DNA from: Agrocybe praecox
Taxonomy: Eukaryota; Basidiomycota; Agaricomycetes; Agaricales; Agrocybaceae
NCBI GenBank assembly: GCA_964017145.1
Contig: OZ024843.1
Span: forward strand, 3,862,443 to 3,926,442
Direction of reading: 5' to 3'
DNA length: 64,000 nt
A program made the position numbers and the translations under genes. Position 1 is the stretch's first letter. Each line of letters begins with the position of its first letter. Under the pieces are notes generated by a model. It made no database searches, was not told the origin of the DNA, and saw only the letters and a list, made by a program, of their open reading frames with translations. Positions 19,142 to 31,600 of the stretch are shown in pieces.

Positions 19142-22100
19142 ATGCAACCAACCCCTGAAATAGAAGCTTTCATTGCCCGTATTGAAGCTTTGCCTTCATC
19201 TGCAGGCGTTTCTCTCGACGCTGTTTTGCAACCATCTCTCGATGAGGAATCCGAGCTGAGGAAACTGTTTGCCACCGACAAAGGCAATGCGCGTTTGGCT
19301 AATCCTTACGTCGGTCTTGTTGACCTCTTCGCGGCACCGGCTTCTGTCAGGACCACCAGAGCTAGGATTGCAGACGATCTTTCTGGGAAATATGTCATGC
19401 CAATTTCCAGCGAAAACAGGAGGACAGAAGGCGCACCGTCCACCGTCATCGATCTCGACGAATTTAAGAAGAATTGGTCTATTTTTACTGAGGGATCCCT
19501 TTCTCAGCTATTGGACTGGAACAATGTCGTCGCTGCCGGTGGATCGGTTTTAGCGTGTTTGACGCCACTCGATGAAGAGGATAAAGTTTCCAAGCGCGCA
19601 ATTAGGAAGGTTTATCATTCTAAAGCATACCCAACTTCCGATGTCGATCTTTTCTTGTGGGGCATGACGCCAGAGCAGGCCGAAATTAAGATCAAGACTA
19701 TTTATGAAGCAGTTCGAGATTCGGTCCCCTGGGATGTTACTTGCATCCGTACAAAACATACAGTTTCTATTCACTGTCAGTACTTCAAGTTCGAAGTTTT
19801 TTTTAGTCGGGCCTGCTAACTCGTCTTCAACAGCACAATATCCTTATCGTTCTGTTCAGATCGTATTGCGTTTATACCAATCCCCTGCGGAAATTCTTGC
19901 CGGGTTCGACATCGACGCACCCAGTTGTGCTTATGATGGTAATATAGTACTATATCCAATCCAATTAACCTCCCAAACTCATATTTCTGTTTCAAGGTGA
20001 ACGTGTCTGGGCTAATCCCAGAGCCGTGGTTGCCTCTATTCGCCAATGCAACACGGTGGACATGACACGTCGTTCTCCATCTTATGAAGTCCGCCTTTCG
20101 AAGTACTCTCGCAGGAATTTTGAGGTCTATGTACCTACCCTCGAACGTCAGAAGGTTGACCCCACGGTATGTATATTATGATTAGGTTTTCCGGTTCTAT
20201 CTCACTAACACCTTTCACCAGATTTATGAGCGATCCATCGCGAGAATGCAGGGCCTGGCACGTCTTCTCGTCCTCGAGAAATTGACCGACGACAATCTTC
20301 GGAATGCGTTTTTAGAGGGAAGACGGCAGCTACGTGGCCGTGCAAGTGCTATCACCCGCTACACTAGAATGCGTCGCAAGTACAAGGGCGATTTGAAGGT
20401 CGAAACCGGAATGGGAGTTGAGATCAATGATTACGACGTCGCGTCTCTCCACATTCCGTACGGGCCTGGTTGGGATGCTCGTAGGATTGACAAGCTTGTT
20501 TACCAGACGGTAAGTCATATTCAGTTAGATGCTTTGACCACATTTCAATAAACGGACGACACATGATAGGATCTGGGCATGAATTGTAAGTAACATGGCG
20601 AAGTGCTGTGATTTGACATCAACCTAAAATCTTCTTGCATAGCGACTTTCAACCCCAAGAACGATGGTCGTCGTCTCCATCGTCATCCTGCTTTCTTCGG
20701 CACAATCGAGGAGTGTCTGGAAGATTGCTGTGAAGTCAGTGTAACCGATCTATCTTGAACACAAAATACTAATTTTCTATCACAGCACTGCCCTAATCCA
20801 ATTGACGAAGACGAACGTAAACTCCAGCAGGAAGAAGACGAGCAGTATGTTCGTGGACGCATTCAGTAAGCATCAAATTATACATGTTACTAAAATTATA
20901 TTTAAAACATGCTTCAGATTCATTCAGGAAGATCCTGGACGCCAAACTATGACAGGTAGCTTTAAGCCTATTGATGAAGGCGAATGGAGCGACCAAGTCT
21001 ACGTCAAACCTACCCAGCAACTTTTCTCGGCTATTGCTGCTCATGATAGGGAAACGGTAAAACGACTCATCGAAGAAGGGATAGAGGTCAACGACCGCGA
21101 TCATGTTGGACGTACATCTCTTCACGTCGCCATTATCTCGAAGGCTGTGGACATCGCTGGAGATCTTATAGAAGCAGGAGCACGAATTACTGCCCGCCTT
21201 GCCGATGGTCGCGCACCTCTGCATCTAGCTGCACAGTATGACCAGATTTCTCTTGTCCACAAATTATTGGAGAAGAGCAAGAAGAATGCGGAAGAAGCAG
21301 AGAAGAAAACCAGCGGGGCCAAAGATGATGATGCCATGGATGACGAAGAGGCCGTCGATCGTCCGTCTTCCGAGGATGACTGGAGCTCGCATGAGGAGGA
21401 AGACGTTGTTATGAGCGATGCGGACGACGAAGAGGATGATAAGAACGAAGATGACGAGGAAGATGACGATAATAGCGACGAATGTAATGGGAAACGCAAA
21501 AGAAAAGAAGACCCAGCGAACACAGCCAATGGAGATACCGGAGACATCCCTGAAGAAGAGGAGGACCAGCCTGACATCATTATTATCGATGAGTCTGACT
21601 GGGATTTTGGTCTAAGTGCTCTTGGATTTGCTATCCTCTTTGCCTCGCTTCCAACTGTGGATGCATTCCTGGATGCCGGTTCAGACGTCAAGGCTGTTAT
21701 GAAGTCTAACAATGGACCTGCCGTACACCCATTATCTCTAACTATTGTCAGGGAGGACGAGGATGCTGCGTGCGAAGTTGCCGAGCGCTTGCTGAAGGCG
21801 GGAGCTTCTTCCACCACTGCCAACGAAAACATGCGCACAATTTTCCATGCCGCTGTCTTTGCTGGTAAGACCAAGCTTGTAGAGACCTTCTTGAAACACG
21901 ATCCACATGCTGCGACTGTCATCAACTTCCCGGCTATTATCAGGCAAAATGTTGTCTTCCCCGTCGTAACAGCTATCAACAAACAACATTATGGAGTCCT
22001 GGCTCTCCTTCTAGCTTATGACGTGAAGTTGCAGCTTGAAGAAGAAGACATTACTCGGGCTCAGGAAGCAGTGTAAGTCCTAGGCCATTGCTATTAACAT

Positions 22101-25100
22101 TGACTATGCAACTGACTAGTACATTCGTTTGAAATAGCTCTGCGGAATCTAGACGTCAGTTAACAATGTACGGGCAAGTCGAGAACTATGTCGATCTCGC
22201 CTATCAGCCTCTGGAAGTTGCTATACGACGCACCGATGAATTGAGCAAACTCCTCATCACCTTGGGCGCTCCCGTCGATGTCGCTCTCTTGCAGAGTCTT
22301 TCGCGATACACGAGTGCTCATGATAGACAAACGATAGGTCAATGGGTTCAAGCCGCATGCACCTCTATTGACAGGGAGTTGGAGAAGGAAGATACAGTCG
22401 TTGTTGACGCATCTATGTCAGAGCCAGAAAACGAAACGACCCCAACACCAACCGCAGAATGGAAAAGTTTCCATACAAGTTATTGTGCACATCTGGCTAA
22501 ACGTTCTCCAAAGAGTTACGACTATGCTGCTATTCTCGAGACAACAAACAACAAGCAGAAACGTCAAGGCCGTGAATTGCTGGAAGATACCAGAGAATTC
22601 CTGGGGGAACTGCATGATATGCTCATCGCCAGGAATGCCAAGAGCTGGACCGACCTCTACCCTAACTCTGAAAGTGACTTTTCGGGCAAGTTCCCAGTTC
22701 ACAGATACGGAAATCACAGCCAAGAGAAATCAGCAAGCACTTCCAGATACGTTCTCATTAGTCCTCCTTTCACTTATGATCGACAGAATGTTGCTCAACA
22801 CTTGACGAGTGCATACGATGAACTGTTTGAAGCGTCTTACACAGGCGATCATGACACGATCAGAAGACTGTGCTTACCGAAGGATGACCAAGAGACCATG
22901 GTGAACTTGACAACGGTCCCTTTGAATATCTCAGTTAAATTGGTGGATCCGGGTTCCGGACGGTATGATACTACCGGTACAGTGTTTCCCCTCTTCTTTC
23001 ATACGCAATTAGGTTGTCCTGATTTAACTGTGGACAGGATACACACCCCTTTTTGCGGCTATTGCTGCACGCCGCTGGTCGACAGCCAAACTTATCCTGG
23101 CTATAGCCACTGCACAATATCATCCGGCCAATGATAAGGATAAGATCAAATTCGATGCCGACATTGATATAGGTACGCAGTAGATGATTGATTTGTAGTT
23201 CAACTCCTCATTTAGCTCAACTGCCTTGATATAGATTCAGACTCGGACGACGAAGAATACGACTCGGACGATTCAGGCGCCACGGCAGAGCAGAAAGACA
23301 TCAAGTTTATTGACATTGCCACTAGATCGTCAGCCGTCCAGTCACAGATTCATCCTAAAGTTATGTTGCAAGATGTAAACGTTTCTTGGAGAGCGACGAC
23401 CGGTGAAAACCCCCTGACGGGCCAGGCTAACCTCCTTTCCAAAGCCGTCCTGGATCACGATTTAGACGCATTTATTCATATCGCCGACTTGTACAATGCA
23501 CTTCCTCAACCATTGGAGATAGGAAAGGGCGTATTTAACGATATCCTTACTCATGATCAACCCGATATACTGGACGAGTATATACGCAGAACAGGTGCTG
23601 GCATAGACGTAGTCCATGCCGACAAGGAGCGAGGGGGTTCCGAAATACCTGCATTAGTTAACGACAAGAACAAGATATACCTTGGCCTTAATGTGCATGG
23701 AAAAAAGCGAATGGACCTGGCCAAAAAGAACGATCCTGATGCCACAGCTACCACTACTAGCCAAGAAGAAATTCCCTTTGTTTGGGAAGCCGCACGCAAG
23801 AAATCTGTTGAAGTCCTGAAGTATCTCGCCACCAGTCGGCCTGTGGCGGCATACAAATTCTACTCCATGTCCAATTCCAGCAACAAGGCTATCTGGCTTA
23901 GGCGAATCTTGAGCGCTAATCAGTTAAATGCCAACACTGCTTCTGATTCTGAACAGAAGATATCGGAATGGCTAGGCTGGACCATAAACTCGCTGGGTGA
24001 ATCCCCACTGTTTGCCGGAATTCTATCCCACGACCTCAGCATCATCAAGTTGCTGGCCAAGCTGAAACCGGCTTTATTCACAGAAAGCTTGCAGACAAAG
24101 TATGTATCTCCGAAGCGTTGTCGTGGTTTTTGCTCATTCCATCCTGCAGGCTCAAGTTCATTGGTGTCAATCCACTTTTCTTCGCAGTACGCGTTCAGAG
24201 TGAGAACAAGATTATCGAATACTTGCTATCAAGGAGGCTCTCCCCAGCTGATCGGGATACAAGCAGAAAGTAAGTACGGGGATCATTGTTTATGGTACAT
24301 GCCATTAATCGCACATTTCAGTTGGAATATCTATCATCACATATGCGAACTGAATAACGGACGGTTGTTGGAATATTTCTTGCAGAAGCTTCCTAGAGAA
24401 GTCAATGAAGAATTGTTATTGCAACAATCAAAGCCTAGGCTTAACACTGTGAGTTAAGACTCTTGCCATTAATAATAATTTGTGTTATTTATCGTTCGTA
24501 TATAGCCGCTTCATGTTGCTATCAAACAAGGACACAAATCACTCGTCAAGATTCTCCTTGGATATTCCAAGTCCACTCTTCTTATGCGAGACGTAGACGG
24601 CAAAACGCCTTTGCACTGTGCCATCAAACTCCAGCTCGCTGATATTACGGAACAACTCATCGCTGCATCCCCTCCCGAAGTTCTGTTCATGGAAGACGCC
24701 GTTGGGAACACTCCTTTTGAAATCATCAGACTTGCGCAACTTGCAAAACAGTTCGGGGATTACAAAACACAGATCGATAATGTGTGGGGATACTCGCCAG
24801 ATATGATTCGACCAAATGCCATGCTCGAGAACTATCGCTATATCTTTGAAGGACCAACAGAAAAACCGCTATTGATAATGAAAGAAGTTGTGCAACGGTT
24901 GGCCAAGGACGAGACCATCGCAAGGAAGATCAAGGCGGCCGCCATCTTGGAGTGGATTGAACGAACGATTGAGAAAGCGAAGGTTTTCAAGGCTCGGGAA
25001 GAAAAACGCCAAGAAGAGGAAGCAGCCGAGAAGAAAAGTCGTCAACTGCTTGTTAGCGAGGATAATGCTACTCTGTACCCCAGCGAAAGCGGTGACCTTT

Positions 25101-25402
25101 TCAAGACATACAAGATCATGAGGGATGCTGTTGACGCTTTTTCTGTCGGAATGCCACGACAACTCATCCACGTCCTGGACGTGCAGGCTTCCGTGAACGC
25201 TACGCTTGAAAAAGTCACTGTCAAGGACGATGAAGACGACGACGACGATAGCTACGGACGACGAAGCTGGAGAAAGAGGAGATTGGCGAAGTACGGTGCT
25301 GAAGGTGAATTGGAACCTGAAGAAGAAGACGAGGACAAGAAGGCCAGGAAAGCGAGCATTGTCCTTCAGTCCTTCCCCAGTGGTGCCGACAAATTGCTTT
25401 GA
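19142..25402 (+). CDS. Giant ankyrin-repeat protein with nucleotidyltransferase-like N-terminus
   Basis: About 15 exons join into one frame of about 1,800 residues. The N-terminal 450 residues carry AAGGSVLACL (residues 131-140), then PTSDVDLFLWG (164-174), then LAGFDIDAPSCAYDGERVW (from 233). This order resembles the GG(S)...DhD...third acid layout of nucleotidyltransferase-fold proteins. A Cys-rich piece follows (ECLEDCCEHCPNP). Ankyrin repeats begin at about 21010 (DRETVKRLIEEGIEVNDRDHVGRTSLHVAI) and continue, with gaps, to about 24750 (GKTPLHCAIKLQLADITEQLIA). Very acidic low-complexity inserts lie at 21310-21590 and 23230-23280. The C-terminus has a charged coiled coil (24950-25040) and an acidic tail. 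A 16-nt exon (20570-20585) is needed to keep frame. The start follows a TATA-less promoter. The family occurs in fungi, but the molecular role is not known to me, and enzymatic activity is inference. Confidence 0.85.
20570..20585 (+). other. 16-nt microexon of the ankyrin gene
   Basis: The exon GATCTGGGCATGAATT lies between an ATGATAG acceptor and a GTAAGT donor. It encodes DLGMN plus the first base of Ser and joins KLVYQT to TFNPKNDGRR. Its length is 1 modulo 3, so skipping would shift the frame. Confidence 0.75.
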
Positions 25403-25728
25403 CAGAAAGCTAAATAAATTGTACCCGTTTATATCTTTTGAAATTTAACTTTGTTTTGCATGTTTGTGTACTTCTTAGTTGTTTGCCTAACTGCGGTTGG
25501 TGGATATTTCAATAAGCACATATTGAAGTGATTGGGAGAAAAAACATTCTTCGAGTCTACGGAGTCTTGAAAAGAGAGATGATTCTGTTAAATCCACACG
25601 AACTCACACAAGCGATTCACAAAGAAGTAATCATATAACCTAGGTACCTGCTGTCGGCCTTTGTTAAAAGATAAAAGAATAACAATAGCAAAAGATATTA
25701 GATCATCCTACATACTTTTCCCGCCATT
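25403..25728. other. 3' to 3' intergenic gap
   Basis: This is AT-rich sequence between the convergent ends of the ankyrin gene and the POM34-like gene. No coding signal is seen. Confidence 0.5.
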
Positions 25729-26647
25729 TCAATCATCTAGAATATCTTCTTCCTGCATAATTCTAGACAAGAATGAGCCATCCAAAGCACCTATAAGTTC
25801 ATCACATCAGAAAAGTCCTTCAGAACCCTCCCAAAAAGAAGACACTCACGTCCAACGTCCCCGCCTACATGTTTGCCTCTGTAAGCCGAAATAACTGGAC
25901 TAGGAGTGGCAAGATAGTCCGAGCTCGTCGATGATGTATGGGTCGTGTTTGTGCTTGACGATGGTGGCGCGGTGTAGTGCAAAACCCTGCTTGGTGTTGA
26001 TACGGGTGATTGGGGGTATCCTGCTCCCGTAGAGGCTGAAAGCGAATGCAGAGCCATGGACACCGATGCTAAGGAGGTAGAGGCTGATGCAAACGGTCGT
26101 TGAGGTTGAGGGCTTGTCTGTTATATTTTGGATTTGAAAATTTGCTATAAAGATAATAGTATAGGAATTCTTACGTTAGGTGAAAGCACTTTGAACGCTC
26201 TTTTCGGCGTTACAGAAGTTGAAGGGGCTATTGCTGATTTGAGAGACTTCTTTGCAGCTGGAGATGTGACGGCAGGCAAAGGCGATCTTGGGTACTTGAT
26301 TGCGTATAAAGCCTCAACAATGTTGTAAGCCCATAAAGATACCAATGCCATTTCTGAGAAGTGATATTCGGGTTAACGAAGATTTTCACTAGAGAACACG
26401 GTGACGCACCTAAAACACACACACTCTCCCATATCCAGTCGGCTGACCACGCGGCGTTATGGCTTGCTCTGTCGAAAACCAGGACTTTCAAGGCAGATGG
26501 AATAGAGGGTAGGGGTAAAAGATATGATATAACCAATGTGGTTATTAAACACGCTGTATTCAAGCGTATTCTCTGTAGGGCCTCCGCTTTATGTGGCTTG
26601 AGTTTGTTGGAGACAGACGAAAGTGTCGTGCTTATTTTTGCTGACAT
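25729..26647 (-). CDS. POM34-like nuclear pore membrane protein
   Basis: The spliced minus-strand product is about 240 residues. An N-terminal basic segment (KLKPHKAEALQRIR) leads into a hydrophobic stretch (ACLITTLVISYLLPLPSIPSALKVLVF). After WSADWIWE and an intron, a second hydrophobic stretch follows (MALVSLWAYNIVEALYAI). The rest is Ser/Pro/Thr-rich and includes TSPAAKKSLKS, VTPKRAFKVLSPN, SPQPQRPF, SPVSTPSRVLHY and TPSPVISAYRGK. The last exon ends ALDGSFLSRIMQEEDILDD before the TGA at 25729-25731. Two closely spaced membrane segments followed by a Ser/Pro-rich tail with ST.PSR and SPVxSAYRG motifs match fungal Pom34, a ring protein of the nuclear pore. The family call is from memory of motif layout, so I rate it as likely rather than certain. 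Confidence 0.6.
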
Positions 26648-28625
26648 TGTCGTAATTTGGGTATACTGGCCGTTAATTTTTCCACTTTAGCGTCGCTAGT
26701 CGACGGTATTCGGAAGGTAGGTTCGTGGTACGGTCGTGGTTGGAAGCGTGAAATGACTTTTTTGGCCAATGGCCATCCGCAAGCGCATTTGAACAGTCAA
26801 TAGAAATGCGACACGTGAGCAGAACGCGTCGCGTCGGAAATATTGTAATTTGATAATAAAAGTTTCAGTTCTGTGAGACTTTAGCATGATTAAGTTTGAA
26901 CGCTCCTCCAGAAAGGTAATACGTCAATAAATAAATAAATAGAGAGTTCATTGAGGAGAGATCTCTGGTTTGATATCCATCAATTTGTAGGAGAGGTTAT
27001 ATGCCGTCTCTTTACCTTACTAGCGTTCCTAATAGTTAGTATCTCTAGTATGCAAGTCACAAGAATCCCATTATAAGTGTAGCTAGTGAGGGCTGGCTTA
27101 CCGTCAAAGAAAAGCGTCTTGGTTGCCAATCAGACACTGCTTCAGGCGATAAAAAGGTGCCATCCTTCTCGAGGGTGGATCTATCACTGACTCGGAACTC
27201 CTATGTAATACATAACACTGCAGACTTTACCCCTCACAAAGCACGTTACCAATGGAAGGTCAGTGGCTAGGTCGACCGGTCATGTTACGACTTCTCGGAC
27301 TCGCGCGCCTTCGCAGTCTTTCGGGATGGCAAGTTACTCATAAAAATAAGACCGCAGGAAGAAATCCCCGAAAGGTTTATACACAACGCCATAAAATGCT
27401 TATCCCTCATCTCACCTGCATCCTTCAGGCGAAGACGTCCCCATCCCGAAATTATTGGTCCAAGCATCGACAGATAGGATTTCTGAGGCAGAAGAGTCTC
27501 CAACAAGCGGTAGGCATAGTTCTTTTCGAGAGCGAGCTGCGCAATGCGATTGGTCGATTTCTCCAGTGCTGCAACGTCTGCATTACCCTGGATCCTCCTG
27601 AACTGGAGCAGGTTCACCAACAAGCGCTAAATCTCGGTCCGGCTGGCAAATTTTTTTCATGGTATTTGATATTTTAATTCAGGTTGATTATAATGTACAG
27701 AGACTACGAGACACAAAAAAAGTCAAGAGAAGACATCTCTTAGATCGACGCACCAAAAATCGAACACGGGGCTCGTGAGAACGTATGCCTGATAATAGCA
27801 ATACAGTTTAATCAGTATGGCGAACTCGAAAGAGAGAGGGAGAAGGATCAGAAGGGGTTGCCCGAAGAATTGAGCTGTGGCGGGCATTTTCGTGCATGGA
27901 TAGTACGAAGACCGTCGTGATAAAACATCACTTGTGGGGGAAAGAAAAGAAAACTGACCATTCGAGTCCCACTGTGATCCCCACATACTTTCTTGACAAA
28001 ATCTTCATGCGATGACCAGTAGAAACCTACTAAAGATGTATTTGTTAGCATGCGAGAATGGTAGAAAGGATGAAGACGAAAGGATCAGGATATTATAATA
28101 ATACAGCCATGGAATTGTCGTCAAGCACACCCTCTGCGAAGAGAGTGCATCAGGCGGTAATTCCTTTGTATCATCAAGAAAAAATAAATATAGAAATGAA
28201 GCTCACCATAGTAAATCACGAAAGCGCTGATGGAAGCATGAAAGAAAACGCGACGCGACCAAATTTTTTTTGGTGAGGCTTATATATGTTTAAATAATTA
28301 TGTAATCATCTCAACATATGTAATTACATAATATTCCCAACAGAAGGTTCCGGTTCCTGTACCTGCATTGCCCACACATCCACTGCAGAGCCCAGCAGAG
28401 CCGGATTTCATAAAGTCAAAAAGTCCAGGAGGCATACGGCGACCACATTCCACATTCGAGGAGTCCAAGAGGCAAAAGTCCCTGGTACTCTTTACATTAT
28501 TTCCTGGTCGAAGCAGGTCCTTCGCACAGTGGACCACCCTTTACTTAAAATACTATTACCCACTTTCGTGGTGTATCTGCCCCTTCATCCTCCTTTCATT
28601 TTTTTAATACCATACTTCTTCCAGT
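26648..28625. other. Mostly unassigned 2 kb region
   Basis: This holds the promoters of the POM34-like gene and of the SH3-RA gene, with AT-rich DNA between. On the minus strand at 27285-27623 an open frame contains a plausible helical stretch (ALEKSTNRIAQLALEKNYAYRLLETLLPQKSYL), listed separately. Short possible exons such as VSDRSTLEKDGTFLSPEAV near 27115-27200 also occur, but I could not assemble a convincing gene. Confidence 0.4.
27285..27623 (-). CDS. Possible exon(s) of an unrecognised minus-strand gene
   Basis: The frame from about 27623 gives LLQFRRIQGNADVAALEKS, then TNRIAQLALEKNYAYRLLE and TLLPQKSYLSMLGPII, an amphipathic helical sequence unlike random translation. The last third (after GRLRLKDAG) is less protein-like and a GTGAGA donor occurs at that point. 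A further candidate exon lies at about 27115-27200 on the same strand. No domain is recognised. It may be a small mitochondrial-type protein, a relic, or a chance frame. Confidence 0.3.
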   Translation of the reverse strand: MLVNLLQFRRIQGNADVAALEKSTNRIAQLALEKNYAYRLLETLLPQKSYLSMLGPIISGWGRLRLKDAGEMRDKHFMALCINLSGISSCGLIFMSNLPSRKTAKARESEKS

Positions 28626-31600
28626 ATGAGTGGCGACCCAAGAAGGCCCCAGCCTCAAAGGCAAGATACCTTCAGCCTGCGAGACCAGATCCATGCGGAC
28701 AACGACCCCAATAGTAGCCAACATTTACAAGCGCACGCGGATGCGGCGGCCATGCATCATCATCAGAACCAATACATGACCTCCGACGAGGAGCTCTCTA
28801 TTCTTGAAGACGACATGGATAACGACGACTCAGAGGGGGAAGATGACCGCGACCACGGCGTTGATGAAGATGGCTTCGACGACGAAGGTTCCTCCACGCT
28901 CTCCATTCCCAATGAAAGTATAGACTTCGACATGGTGTATGCGTTGCACAGCTTCGCAGCAACTGTCGAAGGTCAGGCGAATGTCGTCAAAGGAGACAGT
29001 TTGTATTTGATGGATGACAGCAACAGTTATTGGTGGTTAGTTAGGGTGTTGAAGACGCAGGAGGTTGGATATATCCCAGCAGAGAATATTGAAACACCTT
29101 TTGAACGTCTTGCAAGGCTGAACAAACACCGTAACATCGACGTACGTAAAAGTCCTATGCTTTCTACTTTTCTTGTTGCCGTACTTTTACTTATGAGCTA
29201 CCTAATTGCCAATAGCTTGCAATTCCGACTCAGGCAGAGCAAGAAGAGGCGGTACTTATACACGAGCGCCTTCGTCATAACGTCCAATTCCAGCAAGGCT
29301 CAACTCCCTCCCCTCTTCCATCTCGCGGTCCAAGTGCAGGCGCTAACGCTGCCAGAAGTGAAAGCGGCAGCCGCGCCAATAATCGTCGCAGTGTGCACTT
29401 CAACTACGTACGATCACAGCACAGATACCCCCCCGCCCTTAGGGACGGCGAAATTGAAGACGAAGAGGACGAATGGAATACGGATGGTTTCGAGGACGAG
29501 GACATAGACCTGGCAAACGAGCTGATGTACATGGAGAGTATGGACGGAGAGGATGAAGGGTATATTGGCATAGATGAGGACGAATCTATGCAGTGGGATG
29601 ATATCACGGCAGAAGAAGCCCATTTGAGGCAGCAAGCTGCTATTGCTCAAGTTGGCGGAGCACCGATTCCAGATAGCTTGCAGCCTGGATCCATGCGGGC
29701 GTATCAAGAGCAGCAGCGATTACGAGCACAACAACAAGAGCAGCTCCAGCAGAGCGAGGAGCAGTTCCGCTTACAGCAGCAACAGCAACAGCTTCAGATC
29801 CAGCAGCAAGAGCAACAACAAGCACTTGCTCAGCAACAGGCTTCACAGCAAGCGGCTCAGGCTCAGCAACAACAGTTATTACAACAGCAACAATCTCTGC
29901 GAACGGCTAGTTCCCGCGAGCAGCTTGCGCAAGATGCTGCAGCTCAGGTTCAGGGACCACGGCGAATTGATCCATTCGAAGATAATGAAACCCGCAGGAT
30001 GACTGCTACGCCCACCATTGCAAGAGAGGCAGAAGATCGTCCTGCCGGCCAACCATATCTACCCAGTATCATCGTGGAGGAGGAACAGAAAAAGAGACCG
30101 CGAGATGATGATACCTCCACTACATCTTCTGATGATTCATCTAAGAAGAAGATCAAAGGAAAAGATAAAATGGCTGCGCCTGTCAGTTCTGCTACTTATA
30201 ACAAACCAAATGCGGGGAAGTTACGCAAAGAGCCTTCGAAGGAGAAAGACAAGAACACAGACACAGAAGATGATGGGAAGGACAAGAAGAAGAAAGGCGG
30301 GGTATTTTCAAGTTTGTTTGCACGCAACAAGAGGGACAAGGGCAAAGATAAAAGTCCTTCGATCGGCTCGATTGAAAGCTCTGAGTATCTTGGGCGAGAG
30401 TCAGAAGAAAGTGGCCGTTCATCTGGACATCGACCTACGCTCGCGGCAGCGCCATTAGATGGTTCTAACTCGCCAATCACCTCTACAGCGCAACAGCAGC
30501 AACAGCAAGCCATCGCAGCCAATCTTAGGACTGCTGTCTCTGACGTCCGCTCTACTCAGAACCAATCCACCCCATCCACACCTGAGCGCAATACTGCCAA
30601 CCCTCAAGTTTCCGAACATGCTAACCAGCTTAGACAACGAGATCAGCAACACATGACTCTGTACAAGGAGTATCTTAATCGATCCCCCTCTTCTCCACCT
30701 GAGGCTCAGCCAAACTATGGCCTTCAATCAGCATCGGCTGTCATGCTCAGTTCACCATCTTCTAGTTCTGGATTAGGACCACCAGTCGCTCGCCCACGTC
30801 CAGGATCATTAATTCTTACCAGCCCTTCCTCTAACGATGCTCAAGGCAGCCTAAGTGTCATCCGCGTCTTTGCGGGCAAACATCTGCATCTGCAAACTGA
30901 TGCCACGTTCAAGACAGTTTTATTGAACCCCTCTACCACGGCATCGGACTTAGTCAGGCAAGCTATCCAACGCTTCAGGTTGCCTGCCGGTGAAGATGAA
31001 AACGATTACTATTTGACCGTGAAGCAAGTTGATGGCGGGGCGTCGACAATATTGCAACCCACCGAAAATCCTTTGGTAGTGTTTGAAACTCTGGTAGTGG
31101 AATCAATGGAGCTTCCCAAGGTTAAACGCAGCAGTGTGGGCAGTATTAGCTCGGTTTCAAGCAATCTTTCCATGCATCCCGCCATCAAGAAATTGCCCAT
31201 GAACGATTTCACGGATGATTCTGCAGTTAAGTTCTATCTGAACCGAAAGAACGAAGGCAATATCGATACTAGCTCGAATGGACACGAAGGAGATGACACC
31301 TTACTTGCAGACTCGACACTCAGTGAATCTGATTATGGACACAATCTGACTAGTCCTACGAAAGGCCAATTCCTTTCCGGGTCAAATGAACGATTCTCGT
31401 CGCCTTCCGCCCGCTTTGCAATCCAGCTTGTCATTTACGCTGAGGATTTGCCGGATGATATGCAGTTCCATCCCCAAACCGAAGCTATCGTTCTCAAGAG
31501 CTCTCTCACCGACCCTAACGCCCCTATTCTTGTCTCACCTAACTTAAGGCGTAAAATCTTCATGTTCCCGAAGAATGTTACAGTTGCTGAGGTGACTGAA

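Noticed and set aside
21122..21982. 286-codon minus-strand frame rich in Ser
   Set aside because: It is antisense to the acidic Asp/Glu insert of the ankyrin gene; GAT/GAA codons read backward give Ser-rich frames.
25403..25728. Search for a retroelement or TE open frame in AT-rich gaps
   Set aside because: No reverse transcriptase, integrase, transposase or terminal repeat motif was seen in this or the other gaps; only simple repeats and tRNA-like words occur.
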